A stretch of DNA of 64,000 nt from G965233625 sp965233625 (GTDB taxonomy: Bacteria; Planctomycetota; Planctomycetia; Pirellulales; Pirellulaceae), in NCBI GenBank assembly GCA_965233625.1, contig OZ247499.1:7254001-7318000 (forward strand). The letters run 5' to 3'. Of this stretch, positions 44,115 to 53,682 are shown piece by piece. The translations under genes and the position numbers were made by a program. Positions within the stretch are counted from its first letter, which is position 1. Every line of letters starts with the position of its first letter. The notes beneath the pieces were generated by a model that was given only the letters and a program-made list of their open reading frames with translations, was not told the origin of the DNA and ran no database searches.

Positions 44115-45986
44115 CTACGGAGCGCCGGCTTCGGGCGTCGCCCCCAGCAGACTGGCGATCTCCAGAAGTAGCCGCTCTGAAGCACTCAGTCCGGCGCGCT
44201 GGTTTATTACTGAGCGGGCCAGAGCGGGCTTGTCTGTGATGACCCCGTCAACACCGCGGCTAATAGCTGTGGACATTTGAGATCTATCATTGACGGTCCA
44301 GACGTAGACTTCCTTGCCTGTGGCATGGGCGGAGCGGATCAAGCTGCGGTCCGCAAAAGAGGCGTTTATTGCCAGAAAGTCGGCATCGAGGTTTTTCAGT
44401 CGTCCGGCGGCGACCGACATCAGCAGGCCAACCTTCCAGTCTGGACGAATAGCCTTCATCTTTTTGACGCCACTGATTTTTAGCGACATCGCTTTCACCT
44501 GATCGTCCATGCCGTGGTTGCGGACAATATCTGCGACCTGCTGTTCCAGCTGTTTTTCGTGGCCGTAGTATTTCAGTTCAATAAGCACGCCGGTCTTGCC
44601 GTCGCATTCAACAAGCACCTCGTCAAGCGTGGGCACTCGTTCGTTGCGGAATTGCGAGGAATGGTGACTGCCGATATCAATGTCCCGCAGATCATCCATC
44701 GTTGCGTTCCAGATCTTCAGATCCCGGCCCGCGAGCCGCATGAAGTCCTGATCGTGAAATACTACGACCCTGCCGTCGGCAGTTTCCTGGACATCGATCT
44801 CCACCCAGCCGGCGCCATCTTCAATCGCCTGGCGGATTGCGGCCATTGTGTTTTCCGGCGCCGAACTGGAAGAACCCCGATGCGCGATTACCTGAACATC
44901 TTCTTCAAGCTGGATGCTCTGCAACGCATACACGCCGATACCGGTGGCGAGCAGAACGCTGCCTACAACGACCGCAATAAAACGCATGCGTGTCAGCCGT
45001 AGTCCGGACCTTGAAGAGCTTGCTTCTTCTGGCAGAGGAATTGCATGAGCCGCCACTTCATCGCATCCAAGCTGACGATAGAAGCGGAAAAGCATCGTGG
45101 AGAAAGTTGTTGTGCTGAATAGGTTGACTGCTAGTCCCGTTGCGATCCAGAACATCAGGACGAAACCGGCGCGCACTGCCAGCACGTGAAGCGACGCCGT
45201 CGCGTCGGGCATGATCAGCTGGCCGGTCATCGCTACGACTGCCGTCATCCCTACCGAGATTGCGGTGGTCACGGCGAACCAGCCGGCGAGTCCCATGAAT
45301 ACAAAGCGACGGCGCCCGCGGAGTCGTTCCGAACTTCGCCGTAACGCATCTCTGGGATGCACATTCTCGAAGAGAATCAACGGCAACGCAAAAAACCATC
45401 CAGTAAACAAACGCAGCAGCAACGCGGCGAGACCCATGCTAAGAATCGCCCCCACGGCCAGGCACGTGACGAAAACCGGCGGCTTCTCGTTCATGTAATA
45501 GTTGATGTCATAGGCAGTCAGCAGCGTGAAATAAATGATTCCCGCAATGACGAGAAACGGCGCCGCCACGACGAGTGAAATCGCAACGATCCGGGTGGTC
45601 AATTGAAGCACGGGCCAGATCCGGCTGGCGGCGAACTTAAGAGCGGCAATGGGGCGGAGGTGCTGTTCGCGATCTCCGGCATAGACCATTGCAGTCAGCG
45701 CGGCTTGTTCAAGTGCAATGATCGCCAGCGCGACCGATCCCAATACGACTAGCGAAAACCAGCCGTATGGACCCAGAAAAAAATACACCAGATCCATGTC
45801 TGCCCGCGTCGCCTCACCGAAGGCCGCCAGCAGTCCGCGCAACAACAGACTCCATAACGGGGTGAGGATGATATAGGCGATGGTCTTGAACGCCACAGCC
45901 GTCAGCGTAAGTGTCTGCCAATTCGACCGGAAGTCATGGAATGTGTGGCGAAAGAGCGACCAGACGCCGGGATTCTCGGATGTCAT
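44115..45986 (-). CDS. Membrane-anchored glycerophosphodiester phosphodiesterase
   Basis: A 623-residue protein. The first about 345 residues hold some eight hydrophobic segments (glycerophosphoryl diester phosphodiesterase membrane domain). From about 362 follows a GDPD catalytic domain: VIAHRGSSSSAPENT, GAGWVEIDVQETADGRVVVFHDQDF with the catalytic His and metal acids, VLIELK, and the C-terminal VYVWTVNDRSQM and GVDGVITDKPA. It cleaves glycerophosphodiesters to glycerol-3-phosphate and an alcohol, here on the outer face or at the membrane. The stop codon lies in a hairpin (CGTAGC/GCTACG, 44105-44119) between the convergent hsdR and this gene. The start region is divergent from the next gene, with 220 bases between them. 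Confidence 0.94.
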   Translation of the reverse strand: MTSENPGVWSLFRHTFHDFRSNWQTLTLTAVAFKTIAYIILTPLWSLLLRGLLAAFGEATRADMDLVYFFLGPYGWFSLVVLGSVALAIIALEQAALTAMVYAGDREQHLRPIAALKFAASRIWPVLQLTTRIVAISLVVAAPFLVIAGIIYFTLLTAYDINYYMNEKPPVFVTCLAVGAILSMGLAALLLRLFTGWFFALPLILFENVHPRDALRRSSERLRGRRRFVFMGLAGWFAVTTAISVGMTAVVAMTGQLIMPDATASLHVLAVRAGFVLMFWIATGLAVNLFSTTTFSTMLFRFYRQLGCDEVAAHAIPLPEEASSSRSGLRLTRMRFIAVVVGSVLLATGIGVYALQSIQLEEDVQVIAHRGSSSSAPENTMAAIRQAIEDGAGWVEIDVQETADGRVVVFHDQDFMRLAGRDLKIWNATMDDLRDIDIGSHHSSQFRNERVPTLDEVLVECDGKTGVLIELKYYGHEKQLEQQVADIVRNHGMDDQVKAMSLKISGVKKMKAIRPDWKVGLLMSVAAGRLKNLDADFLAINASFADRSLIRSAHATGKEVYVWTVNDRSQMSTAISRGVDGVITDKPALARSVINQRAGLSASERLLLEIASLLGATPEAGAP

Positions 45987-46206
45987 CTTGGTAGAGTTTC
46001 TTTCTCAGCCTGCGGGCCGGAGTGGTAACGGATGAGCGAGCACCGCAGTTTACTGGCTTCGTTTTAGGTGACAAAGCTTTAGGTCCCGCTGTGTCATTCA
46101 CCATGCGGCCGTTGCGAAATAACGTAGTTGCCTGGTGAACTTTGCGAGCCTTGACCGTTTGCATTACGCTGAACCACCTACTAATCAATCCTTGGAGAGT
46201 CGTGCC

Positions 46207-47520
46207 ATGAATCGCGTTGTAGACCGCCGGCGTTTTCTGAAGACATCGTTTGCCGCGGGAGCCGCTGCGGGTGTGGCCCTTCCTGCTTTAAATCTGGCAG
46301 CGGCCCCAGGTGCGAATGACCGGCTGAATGTCGGGGTGATTGGCGTTGGCGGGCGCGGTGCGGCGGATCTTGCGGGAGTTGCCAGCGAGAACATCGTGGC
46401 GCTGTGCGATGTGGATATGAACCGCCTGGATCAGGCTGCAGGCAGGTTTCCCGCTGCTAAGAAATACGTTGACTACCGTAAACTACTGGAGCAGAAAGAT
46501 CTCGACGCAGTCGTTGTCGCCACGCCCGATCATCATCACGCCCCGGCGACTATCCGCGCTATGCGACGCGGTTTGCATGTGTATTGTGAGAAGCCGTTAA
46601 CGCACACCGTGCAAGAAGCGAGGCTGATAGCCGCCACTGCGAAAGAGATGAAAGTGGCGACACAGATGGGCACACAGAATCACGAGCACCCCGGCTATCT
46701 GCGTCTGGTTGAAATGATCGAATCTGGCGTTATTGGCGACGTGGGTGAAGTGCATGTCATCACCGACCGCCCTGGCCGCTGGTGGTCGCAGGGCGTCGAG
46801 CTTCCCACGACCAAGCCAGCCATTCCTAAACACTTGAAGTGGGATCTATGGACCGGGCCTGCTGCCACGCGCGATTATCATCCGGCTTATGTCCCATTTA
46901 AGTGGCGTGGCTGGTGGGATTTCGGCTGTGGCGCCGTCGGCGATATGGCCATTCATCTGATGGACCCTGCATTCTGGGCTCTAAAGCTCGGCGGCGCCGT
47001 CAAGGTCACGTCCGAAGGTCCACCTGTCCACGCACACAGTGCACCTACCTGGATGATCACGCACTTTGAATTTAGGGAACGCCAGAGCGGTGACAAAAAG
47101 CTGTCACCCGTCAAGGTTCACTGGTACGAAGGTACGGCAAATCCGCCGGCTGACATCGCCAATGAGCTGCCGATGAATGGTTCGCTTTTCATTGGTGACA
47201 AAGGCAAGATCGCCACCGCACATGGCGGGGCGCCCAAACTGCTGCCAGAAGAAAAGTTTGCTGAATTCACAGGACCAGAGCCGTATCTACCAAAGTCACC
47301 TGGGCATCACCAGCAGTGGATTCAGGCGTGCAAAACCGGCAGCCGGACGGGTAGCAACTTCGGCTATGCAGGCCCCTTCACAGAGGTGGTGCTCCTCGGC
47401 AATGTCGCTTACCGGGCAGGCGCCCCTGTGAAGTACGACACCGTGACTGGCAAGGCGGACAGCACTGCGGATGTAAGCGCGCTGCTGACCAAACCCTACC
47501 GCAAGGGCTGGGAAGTTTAG
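46207..47520 (+). CDS. Tat-exported Gfo/Idh/MocA family oxidoreductase
   Basis: A 437-residue NAD(P)-dependent oxidoreductase. A Tat signal (DRRRFLKTSFAAGAAAGVAL) precedes the nucleotide-binding fold (VGVIGVGGRGAAD, VALCDVD, VVVATPDHHHAPATIRAM) and the catalytic E-K-P motif (VYCEKPLTH). The C-terminal domain has the family's WDLWTGPAATRDYHP and WWDFGCGAVGDMAIHLMDP. Such planctomycete members probably act on sugars or inositols in the periplasm. The start at 46207 follows GGAGAG nine bases upstream; the frame extends further upstream without signal. It is divergent from the GDPD gene. Confidence 0.94.
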   Translation: MNRVVDRRRFLKTSFAAGAAAGVALPALNLAAAPGANDRLNVGVIGVGGRGAADLAGVASENIVALCDVDMNRLDQAAGRFPAAKKYVDYRKLLEQKDLDAVVVATPDHHHAPATIRAMRRGLHVYCEKPLTHTVQEARLIAATAKEMKVATQMGTQNHEHPGYLRLVEMIESGVIGDVGEVHVITDRPGRWWSQGVELPTTKPAIPKHLKWDLWTGPAATRDYHPAYVPFKWRGWWDFGCGAVGDMAIHLMDPAFWALKLGGAVKVTSEGPPVHAHSAPTWMITHFEFRERQSGDKKLSPVKVHWYEGTANPPADIANELPMNGSLFIGDKGKIATAHGGAPKLLPEEKFAEFTGPEPYLPKSPGHHQQWIQACKTGSRTGSNFGYAGPFTEVVLLGNVAYRAGAPVKYDTVTGKADSTADVSALLTKPYRKGWEV

Positions 47521-47615
47521 GGGATGCCTGCGTTACAGAATCGTTACGTCAGGTGCGGCGGATTGTCTGTATAGTGGCGGGGTCAAATCACTTCGCCACT
47601 TCTAGAAAGTCTGTC

Positions 47616-48359
47616 ATGAGCTTGAAGAAACAGATTCTGATCCTTGTTGCATTGTGCGGCTGCGCATTAGTCGCGATGGAGACCCTGAAGTATTCCTGGG
47701 CGGACAACAACGTCGCCACCCCTGGCGAGCCTGTGGACCGGAAGATTTCCACATCTGGCGCCGTCACCCGGAGTGTAATGCCTGACACGATTTACTGGAA
47801 CATTTCTCTGCGCGACCGTCATGGCGATCTAGCCACGGTGAAGAAGCAAAGCGATGAAAAACTGGCAGGCATCCTCGCGTTGCAGAAGAAACTCGGCATC
47901 GCGAAAGATGACCTGCAGATCTGCCACATGCAGCTTCGCAAGGGACAGGAGTCGCCTGACCGCGGCCGGACAAAAATCACCTACTACGAAATTACCCGCA
48001 ACGTAACGGTCCGGCAGACGGATCTGTCGCGTTTTGACGAACTCTTCAGCGCGTTTGTTGGCACGGGCGGCGTGGATGTCAGCTATCGCGCGGCCTACGC
48101 AAAACCAGAAGACATCCGCAACGAGGTCAGGCTGCAAGCCTTGCAGGTTGCCAGGAAGAAAGCACAAGCCGCCGCCAAAGAACTGGGCGTGCAGCTTGGA
48201 ACCGTTCGCACTATTCAAGACCGGCAGACAGCCCCGCCGGAAAGCAGCTACGGCGGCCGCAGTTACCAGGCTGAGGCAGCCGACCTGAAAACCGGCGTCG
48301 TCGCACCCAGTGCGATTGATATCACCTCGACGGTGGACGTCACGTTCGACCTGAAATAA
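47616..48359 (+). CDS. SIMPL-domain (DUF541) exported protein
   Basis: A 247-residue protein with an N-terminal hydrophobic signal or anchor (KQILILVALCGCALVAMETL). The rest is the SIMPL/DUF541 domain: ISTSGAVTRSVMPDTIYWNI, KSDE-type helix, YYEITRNVTVRQTDLSRFDELF, and the ending DITSTVDVTFDLK. Members occur in the periplasm or outer membrane of many bacteria; their role is unclear, sometimes linked to oxidative stress. It lies 95 bases after the oxidoreductase and ends just before a strong terminator. The start is chosen at the signal peptide. Confidence 0.9.
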   Translation: MSLKKQILILVALCGCALVAMETLKYSWADNNVATPGEPVDRKISTSGAVTRSVMPDTIYWNISLRDRHGDLATVKKQSDEKLAGILALQKKLGIAKDDLQICHMQLRKGQESPDRGRTKITYYEITRNVTVRQTDLSRFDELFSAFVGTGGVDVSYRAAYAKPEDIRNEVRLQALQVARKKAQAAAKELGVQLGTVRTIQDRQTAPPESSYGGRSYQAEAADLKTGVVAPSAIDITSTVDVTFDLK

Positions 48360-48396
48360 CGGACGCCAATTTAGTTGCAAGCAACGCCGTGAAGCC

Positions 48397-48429
48397 ATAA
48401 ACCCCTGCGATTCAGGGGTTTATCTTCTT
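48397..48429 (+). terminator. Intrinsic terminator after the SIMPL gene
   Basis: A perfect 11-bp stem, ATAAACCCCTG (48397-48407) with CAGGGGTTTAT (48413-48423), loop CGATT, followed by the T-rich CTTCTTTT. It separates the SIMPL gene from the metal transporter operon. Confidence 0.85.
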
Positions 48430-48520
48430 TTGAGGTTCTGGCGTAACCCCCATCGGCGAGTTTGCCGCCTGGCAGAATTTAGCCGGTGCTGAATGTTGCT
48501 GTGTCTTCGGTCGCTTGTTT

Positions 48521-48535
48521 TGAGACTCATTCTCG
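48521..48535 (+). promoter_or_regulatory. Putative Fur/metalloregulator operator
   Basis: TGAGACTCATTCTCG is an imperfect 7-1-7 inverted repeat (5 of 7 pairs) resembling the Fur-type box TGAGAAT-N-ATTCTCA. It lies 80 bases before the start of a metal-uptake operon, with possible -35/-10 elements TTGCGC and TAAGAT just downstream (48544-48571). Binding by Fur, Zur or Mur is an inference. Confidence 0.45.
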
Positions 48536-48615
48536 TTATGGGGTTGCGCACAGGTATTTTGTGTGTAAGATAACCGTTTGGGTGATGCTTATTGAATTTG
48601 CGAGCAAAGAAGGTT

Positions 48616-49560
48616 ATGCAACGATTTTTCGCGTTTTCTGTCGTCTCACTATTGTTGTTGATGACATGTGGTTGTGGCGGCGGATCTGGTAGTCCGGCTT
48701 CTAGTGGGAAGCAGAACTGGGTGGCCACCACGGGGCATATTGCAGACGCTTTGCAGCGGATTTCCGCCGGAACGGGTGCGGAAATCAAGTTGCTTTGCGG
48801 ACCAGGTGTTGACCCGCATTCGTACAGCGCCAGCACCAAAGACGTGCAGGCAATGGCTACGGCGGACGCGATCTTCTACAACGGCTTTCATCTGGAAGCG
48901 AAGCTGCACGATCTGTTGCATCACCAGTTTGAAGACCGATCCTGGTCCATGGCTTCCGCCTTTCCAGAGACGGCGCGACTGGATTGGAAAGAAGATGGAA
49001 AGATTGACCCGGACGCGCCGTTCGACCCCCATATCTGGAACCATCTGCCGGGTTGGTCGAAATGTGTGGAAGGCCTGATCGCTAAGGTTTGCGAGATCGA
49101 TCCCGCTAATGCAGATATTTACAAAAAGAATGGCGATGTATACCTGGCGGAGATTAAAACCACGCACGAAGCGGCGGCAATGCAATTTGCAGCGATCCCG
49201 GCGGAGCGCCGCGTGATTGTCAGCGCGCACGATGCGTTCAATTACTTTGCCAAGGTCTACGATTTTGAACCAGTGGCGGTCTTGGGCATTGGCAACGATG
49301 CGGAAGCAGATATCAAGACAATGAAAGAAGTGGCGGAAATCGTCAGCAAACGGAAGATCCCCGTCATCTTTATGGAAAATATTACCAACCCTAAAGTCAC
49401 CGAGGCCTTAAAGGAAGCTTGTCAGGCGCGTGACTGGTCCGTAAAGATCGCCAGTGAACCCCTTTACTCAGACGCACTTGGAAGTGAACCGCCGGTTGAT
49501 ACTTTCATGGGCGCCTTCCAGGCGAACGTTGATCTGATCGTTACTTCGCTGGGCGAATAG
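48616..49560 (+). CDS. Metal ABC transporter substrate-binding lipoprotein (Mn/Zn/Fe type)
   Basis: A 314-residue cluster A-I (ZnuA/TroA/MntC-like) binding protein. The N-terminus has a signal peptide with candidate lipid-anchor cysteines at 18 and 20. Expected ligands and signatures are visible: TTGHIADAL with H41, VDPHSYSAST with H68, FDPHIWNH, SAHDAFNYFAKVYDF and FMENITNPK. There is no long His-rich loop as in many ZnuA proteins, which favours manganese or iron rather than zinc, but this is weak evidence. ATG at 48616 is chosen because GAAGG stands 5 bases upstream. First gene of a four-gene transport operon. Confidence 0.92.
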   Translation: MQRFFAFSVVSLLLLMTCGCGGGSGSPASSGKQNWVATTGHIADALQRISAGTGAEIKLLCGPGVDPHSYSASTKDVQAMATADAIFYNGFHLEAKLHDLLHHQFEDRSWSMASAFPETARLDWKEDGKIDPDAPFDPHIWNHLPGWSKCVEGLIAKVCEIDPANADIYKKNGDVYLAEIKTTHEAAAMQFAAIPAERRVIVSAHDAFNYFAKVYDFEPVAVLGIGNDAEADIKTMKEVAEIVSKRKIPVIFMENITNPKVTEALKEACQARDWSVKIASEPLYSDALGSEPPVDTFMGAFQANVDLIVTSLGE

Positions 49561-49624
49561 GTCCGGCAGTTTGCGGATGCTTTACGAACGCTTGAGTCCT
49601 TCTGACCACCGGGTCCCGTAGCCA

Positions 49625-50347
49625 ATGGAAACAGCGATCGAAACGCGGCAGTTGACCGTTGCCTATGGAGGCGTGACCGCGCTGTGGAACGCCGACGTAG
49701 ACATTCCGCGTTTTGCCATGTCGGGCATCATCGGGCCTAATGGCGCGGGGAAGAGCACGCTGCTGAAAGCGGTGCTGGGTATTGTGCCGCGGCTGGCGGG
49801 TAGTGTGACGTTTCATCACGACATCGCTTCGAATGTGGCGTACGTGCCGCAACGAAGCACCGTTGACTGGGACTTTCCAACTTCCGTCTTTGATCTGGTG
49901 ATGATGGGCACCTATGGCCGGCTGCGATGGTTTCAGCGGCCGGGCCGGGCCGAACGCGAAGCCACGATGCAGGCGCTAGAGAAGGTGCAGATGCAGGATT
50001 TCGCCGGCCGGCAGATTGGTGAGCTTTCTGGTGGTCAGCAGCAGCGCGTGTTTCTGGCGCGGGCGTTTGTACAGCAGGCTTCTATTTACCTGATGGACGA
50101 ACCTTTCGCTGCTGTCGATGCGAAGACTGAACAGCTGCTGGTGGAGATTCTGCAGCGTGTGAAAGAAGCCGGAAATACGATTGTGATGGTGCATCACGAT
50201 CTGACCACAGCTGGGCGTTACTTTGACCATGTGGTGATGCTGAATAAGAAGGTGATTGCCTGCGGACCCGTGGCGGAGTCTCTGACCCCTGGCACCATTG
50301 AAGCGGCGTATGGGATGGCTAACCCAAGGCGGGATAGCGATCCATGA
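49625..50347 (+). CDS. Metal ABC transporter ATP-binding protein
   Basis: A 240-residue ABC ATPase: Walker A GPNGAGKST, signature LSGGQQQR, Walker B IYLMDEPF and the switch histidine in VMVHHDL. The sequence VPQRSTVDWDFPTSVFDLVM is characteristic of the Mn/Zn/Fe importers (MntB/TroB/SitB class). It powers uptake through the two permeases encoded next; its stop overlaps the first permease start by 4 bases. The binding-protein gene ends 64 bases upstream. Confidence 0.95.
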   Translation: METAIETRQLTVAYGGVTALWNADVDIPRFAMSGIIGPNGAGKSTLLKAVLGIVPRLAGSVTFHHDIASNVAYVPQRSTVDWDFPTSVFDLVMMGTYGRLRWFQRPGRAEREATMQALEKVQMQDFAGRQIGELSGGQQQRVFLARAFVQQASIYLMDEPFAAVDAKTEQLLVEILQRVKEAGNTIVMVHHDLTTAGRYFDHVVMLNKKVIACGPVAESLTPGTIEAAYGMANPRRDSDP

Positions 50348-51237
50348 TGTGGCACGAGTTGTGGACGGACTACACGTTCCGCGTGGTGCTGGCCGGTAGC
50401 GCCATGATCGGCGCGGTAAGCGGCGCGCTGGGCTGCTTTGCGTATCTGCGGCGGCAGAGCATGATTGGCGATGTTGTCTCGCACGCCTCATTATTAGGGA
50501 TTACCGGCGCGTTCTGGCTGGCGTATCTGATAACCGGCGCCGGCAGCAAGTCTTTGTGGCTGCTGATCCCCGGCGCGATTGTGATTGGCGTTGCGGCGCT
50601 GCTGCTGACCCGTGCGATTACGGGCGTCACGCGGATTAAGGAAGACGCCGGCCTGGGTGTGATGCTGGCGATCTTCTTTGGCTCCGGGTTGCTGCTGTTG
50701 CGATGGATGCAGCGGGCCAATCCGCCAGTGCCCGGCCATTCCGGCCTGGAAGGATATCTGTTCGGGATGGCGGCCGCCATGACGATGAATGATCTGCTGA
50801 TGATCGGCGGGCTGGGCGCTGTTTCAACGGTGCTGGTGCTGCTGTTCTGGTCGCGGCTGAAGGTGCTGACCTTCGACCCGAAGTTTGCCGCAGGGCTGGG
50901 GTTGCCGGTGCGCGGGCTGGAACTGCTGATGTTATGTCTGATGGTGACGGGGATTGTAATCGGGCTGCAAATTGCAGGCGTGGTGCTGATGATCGCCATG
51001 CTGATTGCTCCGGCGAGCGCCGCCCGGCAATGGACACACGGCTTGGGGAAAATGGTGCTGCTGGCGGCGGGGATCGGCGGCGTCAGCGCTGCACTCGGTG
51101 CGGCCATTAGTGCGACGGGCGACCATGTGCCGACCGGACCGGCGATTGTGGTGATTCTGACCGGTGTGTTTGTCGTTTCCATTCTGCTGGCGCCGGGGCG
51201 TGGTCTGCTGCTGAGGGGGAAACGCAATGTCTATTGA
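50344..51237 (+). CDS. Metal ABC transporter permease
   Basis: A 297-residue inner-membrane protein of the ABC-3 family with about eight or nine hydrophobic helices. Diagnostic segments include GSAMIGAVSGALGCFAYLRR at the start, RQSMIGDVVSHASLLGITGA (H-type motif of the family) and AGVVLMIAMLIAPASAARQW. It forms the channel with the second permease. Its ATG overlaps the ATPase stop, and its end overlaps the next start by 11 bases, so the four genes are a tight operon. Confidence 0.95.
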   Translation: MMWHELWTDYTFRVVLAGSAMIGAVSGALGCFAYLRRQSMIGDVVSHASLLGITGAFWLAYLITGAGSKSLWLLIPGAIVIGVAALLLTRAITGVTRIKEDAGLGVMLAIFFGSGLLLLRWMQRANPPVPGHSGLEGYLFGMAAAMTMNDLLMIGGLGAVSTVLVLLFWSRLKVLTFDPKFAAGLGLPVRGLELLMLCLMVTGIVIGLQIAGVVLMIAMLIAPASAARQWTHGLGKMVLLAAGIGGVSAALGAAISATGDHVPTGPAIVVILTGVFVVSILLAPGRGLLLRGKRNVY

Positions 51238-52315
51238 ATTGTGGACCCTGGCGATTGCCGTCGTGACATCGGTGGTCTGCGCGATCTGCGGAAGTCTGCT
51301 ACTGGTGAACCGGCAGGCGATGATGAGCGAAGGGATCAGCCACGCGATGTTCCCCGGCCTGGTGCTGGCGTTCATGCTGCTGCGCGACCAGAGTTCTCCG
51401 TTGCTGATTCTTTCCGCTGCCGCCAGCGGTCTGGTGATGGTCTGGGTTACGCAGTGGCTGACGAGCACACGGCTGGTTGATTCAGACGCGGCGCTGGGGA
51501 TTGTATTTGCCGGGATGTTCAGCGTGGGCATTCTGCTGGTCAGTATGAATTTGCGCAACACGCATTTTCACGCCGATTGCATCATCGACGGCAACCTCGC
51601 GCTGGCGCCGTTGGACCGGCTGAAGATTGGCGGCTATGACCTGGGGCCGAAGTCGTGGGTGACCATGCTTACGCTGCTTGTGATCTGCACCGGCTTCATC
51701 ACGCTCTGTTACAAAGAGCTGAAGCTGATGCTGTTTGAACCACTGCTGGCGCGGCGGTTTGGTTTGAAGCCCGCCCTGCTGCAAATCATCTGGCTGACGC
51801 TTGTCTCGGTAACCACCGTGGCTGCGTTTAACATCGCCGGTGCGGTGCTGATTGTCGCGCTGATGATTGCTCCGCCCGCGGCCGCCTACCTGCTGTCAGA
51901 CCGCCTTAGCGGCTTGCTGATCGGGTCTTCGGTGATTGCGGCGATCAGCGCGGTGGCGGGATTTTATCTGGCGCTTGATCTCGATATCTCGCCCACGGGG
52001 CCGGTGGCTTCCACGGCGGGGATGGTGTTTCTGATTGTCTTCGCCCTGGCGCCAAAACGCGGCTTTATTGCGGTCTGGTTCAGCCGGTTCAGGCAACAGC
52101 AGCGGACGGTTGAATGGCTGGTGCTGGAAACGATTGCCACCCGCCAAGCCGGGGAAGCAGACACCGCGGACCTGGGTCTTTATCTGCCGGGGCAGAAGGT
52201 CTCGCGTATCATCAACCGCTTGCAACAGCAGCAGCTGATCGAGCCGCGGCAAGCTGGCTATCAGCTGACCGAAAGCGGCGCCGCGTATCTGGCGGCGCGG
52301 AATAGTGCGCTTTAG
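51227..52315 (+). CDS. Metal ABC transporter permease with C-terminal winged helix
   Basis: A 362-residue ABC-3 permease (RQAMMSEGISHAMFPGLVLA, AGAVLIVALMIAPPAAAYLL). After the last helix (about 285) comes a soluble 70-residue segment: EWLVLETIATRQ, LYLPGQKVSRIINRLQQQQL, IEPRQAGYQLTESGAAYLAA. This reads as a winged helix-turn-helix like those of DtxR-type metal repressors. Permease-DtxR hybrids exist in TroD/MntD-like proteins; a regulatory or metal-sensing role at the membrane is inference. The stop lies in a small hairpin (GGTGAC/GTCACC, 52315-52329) shared with the convergent regulator gene. Confidence 0.93.
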   Translation: MSIELWTLAIAVVTSVVCAICGSLLLVNRQAMMSEGISHAMFPGLVLAFMLLRDQSSPLLILSAAASGLVMVWVTQWLTSTRLVDSDAALGIVFAGMFSVGILLVSMNLRNTHFHADCIIDGNLALAPLDRLKIGGYDLGPKSWVTMLTLLVICTGFITLCYKELKLMLFEPLLARRFGLKPALLQIIWLTLVSVTTVAAFNIAGAVLIVALMIAPPAAAYLLSDRLSGLLIGSSVIAAISAVAGFYLALDLDISPTGPVASTAGMVFLIVFALAPKRGFIAVWFSRFRQQQRTVEWLVLETIATRQAGEADTADLGLYLPGQKVSRIINRLQQQQLIEPRQAGYQLTESGAAYLAARNSAL

Positions 52316-52324
52316 GTGACGGTG

Positions 52325-53472
52325 TCACCCGTGAGCCTGTCTGTATTTGCCGGGCGGCACGCCCTCGGCGTTGCGGAAGAAAACGCACATGTATTCGTCG
52401 TGTTCAAAGCCGGTGCGCCGGGCGATTTCTGAAAGTGAAAGTTCTGTCCCGGTCAGCAGTTCTTTAATGCGGTCCAGCTTTAACCGGGTCAGTTCTTCGT
52501 GAGGCGAGCGGCCGAGGATCTTCTTGAAGCGGCTTTCCAGCACGCGGCGCGATAGCGGCGCCTGCCGCACCACATCGGCCACGTTGATGCCTTGCAAAGC
52601 GTTCTCGCGCAGATAGCGTAACGCCGCTGCCACGTCGGCATCTTCAATGGCGAGGATGTCCGTCGATTGCCGGGTCTGAATCCCCTGAGGCGCCACCAGA
52701 ATGGGCGCTGCATCGACCTGTTCGCCACGCATCATCCGGTCGAGCAAGGCGGCCGCTTCGAATCCTGTGCGATACGTGTTGCAGATCACGCTTGATAAAG
52801 GCGGGTCGGCAAGTTCGCAAAGCAGCCGGTCGTTATCAACGCCAAGCACGGCGATTTCTTCCGGTACGGCGATATCCAGCTCACGACAAATCTCCAGAAT
52901 CTTCTGCGCCTGGATGTCGTAGCAGGCAAAGATTCCGGTTGGCAGCGGCAGCTTGCGGAGCCAGCGCGCAAGGCCGCGTTTCTCACGGTTCCATGAATAG
53001 TCCGGGTCGTTGCGCGAGAGGGAGTCGTAAACGTGCGGGTGGAAGTGTTCTTCTTCCGCTAATTCAACGAAGCGGTTTTTCCGCCAGTTCGACCAGTTGA
53101 AGCCAGGATCGCCGCAATAGGCCAGATGCTTGAATCCGCGATCCAGTAGATGCTTCACGCCCAGGCCGGCAATCGCCCGGTCGTCTGTCTCCACCCAGGG
53201 AATGCCTGGCAGGTGCCGGGCGGCGCTGACATCCACCACCGGCAGTTTCTTTTTTCGCAAGGCGCAGCGATTTCATCGTTCTCAACACGCGCGATGATGC
53301 CGTCGCCCTTCCACCGCCCCAGCCATTTTGGCGGGCGCCCGCCACGTTCCTGCTCAGGCAGAAAGATAGACCATCGTTCGTGATGTTTGATGTAGTCAAC
53401 AATGCCCTCCAGCACGCCGCGGGCGTACGAGTTCGACGTTTCAACAAGCAAGGCGACATTCGGCCGGAGCAT
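52325..53472 (-). pseudogene. XylR-like AraC family regulator with a frameshift
   Basis: Two minus-strand frames make one family protein. The first, from ATG 53472, encodes the start of the LacI-type sugar-binding domain (PNVALLVETSNSYARGVLEG, GDGIIARVENDEIAA). At about 53262 the homology moves to another frame, beginning LRKKKLPVVDVSAARHLPG and running through AYCGDPGFNW to the C-terminal AraC DNA-binding domain (LSLSEIARRTGFEHDEYMCV). Inserting one base near 53262 would restore about 382 residues, the normal XylR length. It is either a recent loss-of-function mutation or a sequencing error. An intact protein would respond to a sugar and could control the divergent DUF1559 genes. Confidence 0.85.
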
Positions 53473-53682
53473 GGAAAATTACTCAGTGTCTGGCGGGGTT
53501 TATGCAGTCGAATAGGAGGGGTGGCTGTTTTTTAAGCGTTTTCTGCAAGGATGTCACCGGGAAGATGGTGAAATATCTCAATTATCGTGCGCAATTTATC
53601 ATAGCACTGTTTGCCGTATTTACCACAATAACACTCAATCGGAAGTATCACTTTCATTCATAAATTCTCTCAGGAATAAACA

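Noticed and set aside
21905..44115. A direct repeat of the tRNA-Met 3' end that would mark the other island end
   Set aside because: I looked for the T-loop/acceptor segment in the later sequence by eye and found no convincing copy; the far boundary may lie outside the window or be decayed.
44105..44119. Hairpin CGTAGC/GCTACG as a terminator between hsdR and the phosphodiesterase gene
   Set aside because: The stem is short and no T-run follows on either strand; it also contains the stop codon of the minus-strand gene.
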